From the NCBI GenBank assembly GCA_021827485.1, contig JAKAVM010000027.1, positions 1 to 37,962 of the forward strand: a stretch of 37,962 nt of DNA, in the 5' to 3' direction. Shown in pieces: positions 32,860 through 37,962 of the stretch (the first letter of the stretch is position 1; every line of letters starts with the position of its first letter). Below the pieces are notes generated by a model. It saw only the letters and a program-made list of their open reading frames with translations. It was not told where the DNA came from and ran no database searches. This DNA is from Actinomycetes bacterium (GTDB lineage: Bacteria > Actinomycetota > Acidimicrobiia > Acidimicrobiales > JAKAVM01). Position numbers and translations under genes: made by a program.

Positions 32860-32925
32860 GCCAAGCGGATAGGAAGCAGTATGAAACCTCGACCAGGGTC
32901 GCAACACCTATCTGCTTGGCTTCCT
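32860..32925. other. Long imperfect hairpin after the secreted-protein gene
   Basis: GCCAAGCGGATAGG (32860-32873) pairs with CCTATCTGCTTGGC (32907-32920) with one mismatch. A competing pair, AGGAAGC (32871-32877) with GCTTCCT (32919-32925), overlaps both arms, so two mutually exclusive folds are possible. The loop contains CGACCAGGGTCG. No run of T follows, so it is not a classical terminator; it could be a 3' RNA stabiliser, an attenuator for the sigma-factor gene 190 bases on, or a DNA-level repeat. Confidence 0.5.
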
Positions 32926-33116
32926 AATAAATAATTCAAAGAAAGGATGCAGTTGTAGGGTAATTTTCAGAATAAGTCCCCTAGAAAAAGTTTTTCTATA
33001 CCATGGAGCAAACGCTTGTATCTACGAAATTAGCAGTAGATATAAGACTTGTTTAGTCGTATGATATTTCTAGGAGGGCTATTTCCCAGCGGAGAACAAG
33101 GAGATAGTTTACCGAA

Positions 33117-34517
33117 GTGAAGAGCATAGGGTCAACGGCTGTTGTAACACAGCCAGCCGATGAAGGTGAAGGTGGCAATGGTACTTCAGTTGATGGCTGC
33201 TTGCTTGTTGAAGGTGATTATGTTCATCCTGATCTCTTAGATGCCGGAGTTCTCTCTCGAAATTCCCAAGGGGACAAAAATGAGCGTCGGGCTGGGGAAG
33301 TGGATCTAAATGTTGATCGAGCTTTAGTGCAGCGTTGTCAAAATGGAGATCCAGATGCATTCAAAATCTTATATACCCATTATTACTATCGGGTATACCT
33401 GTTGTGTCTGAAATGGCTTGGGAATAACCATGACGCTGAAGATACATGTCAAGAAGCTTTTACCCGGGCCTGGAAAGGACTGCCTTACCTAAGAGGTGAG
33501 AAGCGATTTTACCCATGGTTGAGTGTCATTGCTTCAAACCTCTGCATAGACAATTTGAGAAAGAGATCTCACTTAATTCTTAGTGGGGGAATTGAGCAAG
33601 TATGCTCACATGCTCAACAACCTATTGAAAATAGTGTTGAGGAGAAAGTCATGTCAGACGTGGACGCCGACATAGCCGCCATGGCTTTTAATCGGCTTTG
33701 CGAACGTCATCGCAAGATACTAAGAATGCGTGAACAATTTTCATGGTCGTATCAACGAATTGCAGAGCATGAAAATATAAGCATTGAAGCAGTTCAGACG
33801 CTTCTTTGGCGTGCACGCCAAGCGCTAAAGCGTGAGTTTTCCTTTATAGCTGATGATAGCGTCATTGAAAGTGGCATCGGCGTAGGTGCTTTCGCCGGCA
33901 TACTTATCGCGATAAGACAGATACCAAAGTCACTCCATCGGCATATTTCAAAATTGGCGTTGCATGCTAAGCTTGCAGCTGGAGTTTCGATAGCCTCAGT
34001 TGCCACGGGAACGATTGTAGGCGCAGTTGTAATCGCACATAGCTTTATGTCGCCTCAACTTCCCCAGAATACTACCCAGCTATCTCCTGTCGTCGTTCAA
34101 CAGAATATATCTAACGCAACAACTTCTACGACTAGCCAACAGGATAATCATCTGCCATCCCCAACTAACGATGCAAGTACCACCAGCTCGACATTTCCTA
34201 AAGCGAGCCGACTAGCCCAGGCTTTAGAGAAGCTAACTCAGATAGGCTTGCCCACTACTTTGGGCACTGCGTCTATGACTGGAACGGTTAGTAGTACAAC
34301 TTCCGGAGTAATCCAGAAGTTGAATACTACACTTAACACTACAACTGGGACCGTAAGTAAGATCCTAAACCAAGCCAGTCAACCTATAGTCCAGCAACCC
34401 GCAAGTCAATTACCCTTACCACCAGTTACTTCTCCATCGCAATCACTGAACTCTGCTGTATCAGGTGTTAGCAATAGCTTGCCCCAGGTTGGAAATACTT
34501 TAGGACCACTTGGATGA
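33117..34517 (+). CDS. ECF-type sigma factor with C-terminal membrane helix and extracytoplasmic tail
   Basis: A 466-residue protein. After an unassigned 68-residue N-terminus, region sigma-2 (about 69-135) reads ALVQRCQNGDPDAFKILY, NNHDAEDTCQEAFTRAW and YPWLSVIASNLCIDNLRKR. Region sigma-4 (about 195-241) reads CERHRKILRMREQFSWSYQRIAE and IEAVQTLLWRARQALKREF, binding -10 and -35 elements respectively. A membrane helix follows at about 286-311 (AAGVSIASVATGTIVGAVVIAHSF), then a tail of about 155 residues rich in Thr, Ser, Gln and Pro, ending SLPQVGNTLGPLG. No anti-sigma gene is nearby; the tail may take its place. The GTG start is 13 bases after AAGGAG, so the exact start is uncertain. The GGDEF gene follows after 51 bases. 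Confidence 0.85.
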   Translation: MKSIGSTAVVTQPADEGEGGNGTSVDGCLLVEGDYVHPDLLDAGVLSRNSQGDKNERRAGEVDLNVDRALVQRCQNGDPDAFKILYTHYYYRVYLLCLKWLGNNHDAEDTCQEAFTRAWKGLPYLRGEKRFYPWLSVIASNLCIDNLRKRSHLILSGGIEQVCSHAQQPIENSVEEKVMSDVDADIAAMAFNRLCERHRKILRMREQFSWSYQRIAEHENISIEAVQTLLWRARQALKREFSFIADDSVIESGIGVGAFAGILIAIRQIPKSLHRHISKLALHAKLAAGVSIASVATGTIVGAVVIAHSFMSPQLPQNTTQLSPVVVQQNISNATTSTTSQQDNHLPSPTNDASTTSSTFPKASRLAQALEKLTQIGLPTTLGTASMTGTVSSTTSGVIQKLNTTLNTTTGTVSKILNQASQPIVQQPASQLPLPPVTSPSQSLNSAVSGVSNSLPQVGNTLGPLG

Positions 34518-34568
34518 CCGAATATCTGATACCGACTTGTGGATATCTGAAAATTTAGGCGGTGAAAA

Positions 34569-36131
34569 ATGCAAAGTAATCATAGAAATTTCGAGAATAT
34601 GTATAGGAATACAGGCTTTATCTACAGCAAGTGGAGTCAGCTTTGTATGCAAAGAGAAAGTGAGTTGGACCCCGACTCATCATTTACTTGGATGGACGGT
34701 CCCGCGTATGCTTTTGTTCAATCAGTATTGGCTTTTAGATATAATGAAGACGCTGAGTTGCTCAAACGCATTTCCATTGAGTGGGGGAAAGGGAACCCAG
34801 AGCTTTCAATTGCCATGAGGCGATTATCTTGGCTGCGCGAAATCTTACAGCACTATCTTGATGGCGAGAATACTAAGGGTAATCAGAATTTCCACAATGT
34901 GATTGATTACGTCATGGCTTGGGTTTCTGAAGCTGTCATAGCAACTTTGAGTGACGCGGCATGGATGGATCACCTAACTGGCTGTGGCAATCGTAGGTTG
35001 CTAGATGATGTAATTGTTCATCAACTAGCTCAGGCAGATCGAAGTAATACAAGTGTTTTGGTTGCTGTTGTGGATCTTGATGGACTCAAAAAGATTAATG
35101 ACGAGCAAGGTCATCTTGCTGGGGATGGACTTTTGTGTAGTTTGGTAAGGTCACTTAAAGGAGTACTACGTGCCACTGACGCAGTTTATAGAGTAGGTGG
35201 GGATGAGTTTGTAGTGGTATTTCCCTTTGCTAGCGCTGACACTGCCGATACTTTGATGGATCGAGCTATAAGCAATGGAGCACCCAGTTTTAGCTGGGGA
35301 GTGAGTAGCTATCCCCAAGATGGAAAAAATTTCGAAGAGCTGTTCGCTGTTGCCGACGAGAATTTATACAACCGTAGACGTTTCATAAGAACGACTGTCA
35401 GTGACGTCGTTTGTCGAGAAAAGAAATCTAGAAGCAATGTCGCGCTAGTGTTACGGGACAAGTATGTGAAAGCGCGTGTGGCATTTTTTGCAACTGCGGT
35501 AGGAGCGATGGCACTAACTGTGATGTTGCTTCCCAGCTCATCTGTCTCTCTAGTCGCCAAAGCTCATCATGCTTCGCCCGGCATAAAGATTTTAGCTATA
35601 CCACAAAGTGCGAATCATCGTTCTCAAGGAGTTGCCTCGCCAGGCCTTACGAGCCCAACTGGTTCTCCTGGACAAGGAAGCACTGATGTGACATCTACGC
35701 CTCCGTTATCTGGAGGTAATCAAGCCATTAGCTTTACTCCCGCTAGTGACGCAATTTCAACCGGATATAGTAATTCATCAACTTCCCCTGGTTCTCCAGT
35801 TCCTTCACCATCTTCTAATGGCAGTGGATCTGGGTCTTCAATTTCTTCACCATTGTCAGGTTCTACATCACCGCCAGCTTCGCCGCCGCCGTCAGGTTCG
35901 TCACCATCGCCAAGTGTTCCCCCTGGCACTTCGCCTGGCGGCGGCGGTCCTCTAAGTGGAGTAGTGCAAAGTGTTGGAGGAATTACGTCTTTGCTGGGAG
36001 CGACATCTACTCCATCGAATACTTCCTCTACTCCGTCAAGCACCTCCTCCAGCCCGTCGAGTACTTCGCCTAATTCCACGGCCCAGGCTCCCACGTTGCC
36101 TGTCGTTGGTGGAGCGCTCGGGAATTTATAG
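34569..36131 (+). CDS. Membrane-tethered diguanylate cyclase with extracytoplasmic low-complexity tail
   Basis: A 520-residue protein. Residues 1-130 are helical without a known domain. The GGDEF domain (about 133-285) starts DHLTGCGNRRLL, carries VVDLDGLKKINDEQGHLAGD, and has an intact GGDEF near 211-215. RATD, five residues before it, fits the RxxD feedback site, so it should make c-di-GMP. One membrane helix follows at about 300-323 (ARVAFFATAVGAMALTVMLLP), then about 195 residues rich in Ser, Pro, Thr and Gly, ending in LPVVGGALGNL. Enzyme inside and tail outside is the reverse of common cyclases, which sense with N-terminal domains. It follows the tailed sigma factor by 51 bases. ATG start after GGCGGTGAAAA. 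The IS element inserted about 107 bases beyond its stop. Confidence 0.87.
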   Translation: MQSNHRNFENMYRNTGFIYSKWSQLCMQRESELDPDSSFTWMDGPAYAFVQSVLAFRYNEDAELLKRISIEWGKGNPELSIAMRRLSWLREILQHYLDGENTKGNQNFHNVIDYVMAWVSEAVIATLSDAAWMDHLTGCGNRRLLDDVIVHQLAQADRSNTSVLVAVVDLDGLKKINDEQGHLAGDGLLCSLVRSLKGVLRATDAVYRVGGDEFVVVFPFASADTADTLMDRAISNGAPSFSWGVSSYPQDGKNFEELFAVADENLYNRRRFIRTTVSDVVCREKKSRSNVALVLRDKYVKARVAFFATAVGAMALTVMLLPSSSVSLVAKAHHASPGIKILAIPQSANHRSQGVASPGLTSPTGSPGQGSTDVTSTPPLSGGNQAISFTPASDAISTGYSNSSTSPGSPVPSPSSNGSGSGSSISSPLSGSTSPPASPPPSGSSPSPSVPPGTSPGGGGPLSGVVQSVGGITSLLGATSTPSNTSSTPSSTSSSPSSTSPNSTAQAPTLPVVGGALGNL

Positions 36132-36238
36132 CTCAACCCTATTCCCTATAAGCAGCAAAAAACAGTACAACACTTTTCTCGCTAGGCGAAACATTTAGCC
36201 GGTTAGCGTGTTATTAATGTGTGGAAGTTAGCTTAGAA
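36111..36238 (+). repeat. Left copy of the long target-site duplication of the IS element
   Basis: Identical to the last bases of the window starting at 37838/37839. It contains the last codons and TAA stop of the diguanylate cyclase gene plus about 107 bases of downstream sequence. The boundary is ambiguous by one or two bases because the element's end and the target share bases. Confidence 0.85.
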
Positions 36239-36256
36239 CCTGACTTCCGCGCTTTT
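36239..36256 (+). repeat. Left terminal inverted repeat of the IS
   Basis: CCTGACTTCCGCGCTTTT; perfect match to the reverse complement of 37820-37837. Confidence 0.95.
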
Positions 36257-36347
36257 GCCAATTTCTGAGCTGAGCAACACTCTGAACAGGAGCTTTAGTG
36301 TCCGTTGTGGTTACTAAGCCTTTGGACTTATTTCATAAAATGGGTGA

Positions 36348-37821
36348 ATGTCGGTATTCGTCCGTAAAGTTAAGACTGCCTCTGGTGCACGGGCAGTTCA
36401 GATCGTTTACAAAAATGGTCGCATTGTGACCAAGATTGACCATATCGGATCAGCCCACAGCGATTCAGAGATGAGAGTGTTGGTAGACGAAGCAAATAAA
36501 CGAATACATGATGGTCAGTTGTCTTTTGATCTTGCGCCTGATGATTTACCTGGAGCCAAGGTTGTATCAACGTTTAGTTCTTATCTTTGGAAACAGTTAG
36601 AGATAGTATGGGCAGAACTTGGATTCAATGCAATCGCAGATGAAGTCTTCAAGCAAGTTGTCTTGGCCAGGATCATCGAACCGGTCTCAAAATTAGACAC
36701 CGTTAGGGTTTTACACGAACTTGGGTTAAAGGCTCCTTCAGATGATGCCATCTATCGGTCTTTGCGCAGATGTACGAAAAGAGATTACCGCGAGAAGTTC
36801 TCTAGGGCCTGTTTTAGCCACGCAAATACCAGTGGCATATCCCTTTCTTCTCTATGACGTAACGACTCTGTATTTTGAGATTCAAAAAGAAGATGACTTC
36901 AGAAAGCCAGGCTATTCTAAAGAGAGGCGCTTAGAGCCTCAAATCATCGTTGGTCTCCTCGTTGACCAGTCGGGCTTTCCTCTTATGGTTCACTCATTCG
37001 AAGGAAATAAAGCAGAAACGCTAACCATTCTACCGGTAATCAAATCCTTCACTGAGTTGAACAATCTTGAGAATCCTGTCATTGTGGCCGATGCCGCTAT
37101 GCTGTCAGCTGCCAACCTATTAGAGTTAGAAGAACAGGGGTTCACATTCATTGTAGGATCTCGGATTAAGAAAACTCCCCATGGAGTCTCGGAATATAGA
37201 CGAGATAATCCAGATGATGATATCGAAGACGGACGAATCTTTGAGGACTCAGCGATAGTGGGAAAAGGTGAGAACCAAAGACAACACAGGGTGATTTATC
37301 AATACCGTAAGAAAAGAGCGGCTCTCGATCTGTCAAACATTGAAAAGCAGATAGCTAAAGCAACCAAAGTTATCGAAGACAAGCTCCCAGTCAATAGAAC
37401 AAGATTCGTAAACTTGAACGGGACGACCAAAGCATTGAATGAGACTCTCATTGCTGAAGCCAAGGCAAAAGCTGGCATCAAGGGATATGTGACGAATCTA
37501 AAAACGATTAAGGCTCAGGACATCATCTCCCACTACCACATGCTCTTTGAAGTAGAAAGAACATTTCGAATGTCCAAACATGATTTGAAAGCCAGACCTA
37601 TATTTCACCACAAGCGAGAATCAATAGATGCCCACTTGACCGTAGTATTTGGTGCGCTGGCAATATCACGCAACATTCAAGCTAGGACCAATCTGTCAAT
37701 AAGCAGGTATCTTCAGCTACTTAGACCACTACACAGTGCAGTTATCAGGTTCGGTAGTAACACGATTGAGTTACCCCCAGAGATTCCGCCTGAAATATTT
37801 GCACTAGAGCGTGGTCACTAA
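36348..37821 (+). pseudogene. IS1634-family transposase, frameshifted
   Basis: Two overlapping frames together cover one transposase of about 490 residues. Frame A (36348-36857) gives the N-terminus (MSVFVRKVKTASGARAVQIV ... DDAIYRSLRRCTKRDYREK). Frame B (open from before 36742 to 37821) gives the DDE catalytic part: YDVTTLYFE, VIVADAAML, and the C-terminal YHMLFEVERTFRMSK with the catalytic Glu and the Y-x-E-R-K helix. The switch needs a +1 shift between about 36786 and 36830. Family members are normally a single frame, so this copy is probably inactivated; a sequencing error or recoding is possible. Confidence 0.85.
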
Positions 37822-37837
37822 AAGCGCGGAAGTCAGG
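37820..37837 (+). repeat. Right terminal inverted repeat of the IS
   Basis: AAAAGCGCGGAAGTCAGG, the perfect reverse complement of the left end. It overlaps the transposase TAA stop by two bases. Confidence 0.95.
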
Positions 37838-37962
37838 TGGAGCGCTCGGGAATTTATAGCTCAACCCTATTCCCTATAAGCAGCAAAAAACAGTACAACA
37901 CTTTTCTCGCTAGGCGAAACATTTAGCCGGTTAGCGTGTTATTAATGTGTGGAAGTTAGCTT
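37838..37962 (+). repeat. Right copy of the long target-site duplication (runs to the window edge)
   Basis: Identical to 36110-36234, including the last codons of the diguanylate cyclase and its stop (now without a gene). The left copy ends ...GTTAGCTTAGAA just before the element, so the next bases beyond the window are predicted to be AGAA. Confidence 0.9.

Larger units (their letters stand above)
36239..37837 (+). mobile_element. IS1634-family insertion sequence
   Basis: About 1599 bases, bounded by perfect 18-base terminal inverted repeats: CCTGACTTCCGCGCTTTT at 36239-36256 and its reverse complement at 37820-37837. One more base pair may belong to the repeats. The element encodes an IS1634-type transposase whose stop codon runs into the right repeat. 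It is flanked by direct repeats of about 127-129 bases, far longer than typical target duplications but in line with reports for IS1634 and IS1549. Confidence 0.9.

Noticed and set aside
34510-34818. 102-codon ORF between the sigma factor and the cyclase
   Set aside because: It overlaps the start of the cyclase in another frame, whereas the cyclase frame has a clear GGDEF domain; no domain is seen in the alternative.
36040-36131. LPVVG at the cyclase C-terminus as a sortase signal
   Set aside because: A sortase signal needs a following hydrophobic segment and basic residues; the protein ends six residues later.
36786-36830. Programmed frameshift site in the transposase
   Set aside because: No classic slippery heptamer for a -1 shift is present, the required shift is +1, and IS1634-type transposases are usually a single frame. 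Recorded as a frameshift instead.
1-37962. tRNA or rRNA genes
   Set aside because: No cloverleaf-like sequence with GTTCGA-type T-loop and paired ends, and no rRNA-like stretch, was recognised on reading; a covariance search would be needed to exclude them fully.

Overview
The window reads as a chromosomal segment of an actinobacterium of fairly balanced base composition. The full-length cobalamin-dependent methionine synthase, the paired acyl-CoA dehydrogenases of the GERVLGLP type, the multi-GAF diguanylate cyclase and at least two apparently leaderless promoters fit Actinobacteria. An Acidimicrobiia-like organism (an Acidithrix/Ferrimicrobium type) would fit, but that placement is inference and no marker gene here proves it.

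Layout. (1) 240-5434, all on +: dihydrolipoyl dehydrogenase, a dihydrolipoamide acyltransferase (E2), a single-chain LipB-LipA fusion that would make the lipoyl cofactor on that E2, and an SDR protein lacking the usual Tyr-Lys catalytic pair. The E1 subunits are not in the window. (2) 5498-13543: a chain of ORFs joined by ATGA overlaps (a 49-codon ORF, a 16-codon mini-ORF, a sensor diguanylate cyclase and a periplasmic binding protein), followed by one 1327-residue polypeptide that fuses both permeases and both ATPases of a branched-chain-amino-acid-type ABC importer. (3) 13682-15371 on -: an ABC-2 type exporter pair. (4) 15468-16207: a VapBC toxin-antitoxin pair. (5) 16256-22052: metH on -, divergent from a PduO-type cobalamin adenosyltransferase, then leucyl aminopeptidase. 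(6) 22128-24482: an accessory block with an HTH/nucleotidyltransferase pair behind a perfect consensus promoter, a BrnT/BrnA pair behind a leaderless promoter, and an HTH gene with a perfect inverted-repeat operator next to a DUF4177-like gene. (7) 24584-27147: an unrecognised protein, convergent with a membrane protein that looks like a trypsin/HtrA-type protease without its catalytic residues. (8) 27360-31628: acyl-CoA dehydrogenase, alkyl-DHAP-synthase-like flavoprotein, acyl-CoA dehydrogenase. (9) 31886-36131: a secreted Gly/Ser/Pro-rich protein with a duplicated Cys-containing module, an ECF-type sigma factor, and a GGDEF protein. The last two each carry one transmembrane helix and a long low-complexity extracytoplasmic tail. 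(10) 36239-37837: an IS1634-family element with 18-bp terminal inverted repeats, a frameshifted transposase, and an unusually long target duplication of about 127-129 bp.

The best candidate for an undescribed system is region 9. A transcription-initiation factor and a c-di-GMP synthase are built on the same plan (cytoplasmic enzyme, one membrane helix, low-complexity tail ending in a similar LP-x-VG-x-x-LG-x-L motif), sit next to each other, and follow a secreted low-complexity protein. They could read the state of the cell surface and set both transcription and c-di-GMP. Region 2, where a diguanylate cyclase is translationally chained to a one-polypeptide importer, is the second candidate. 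A recurring theme is in-frame minisatellite expansion inside coding linkers (about 1970-2162, 12575-12739, 26024-26107, 32360-32494).
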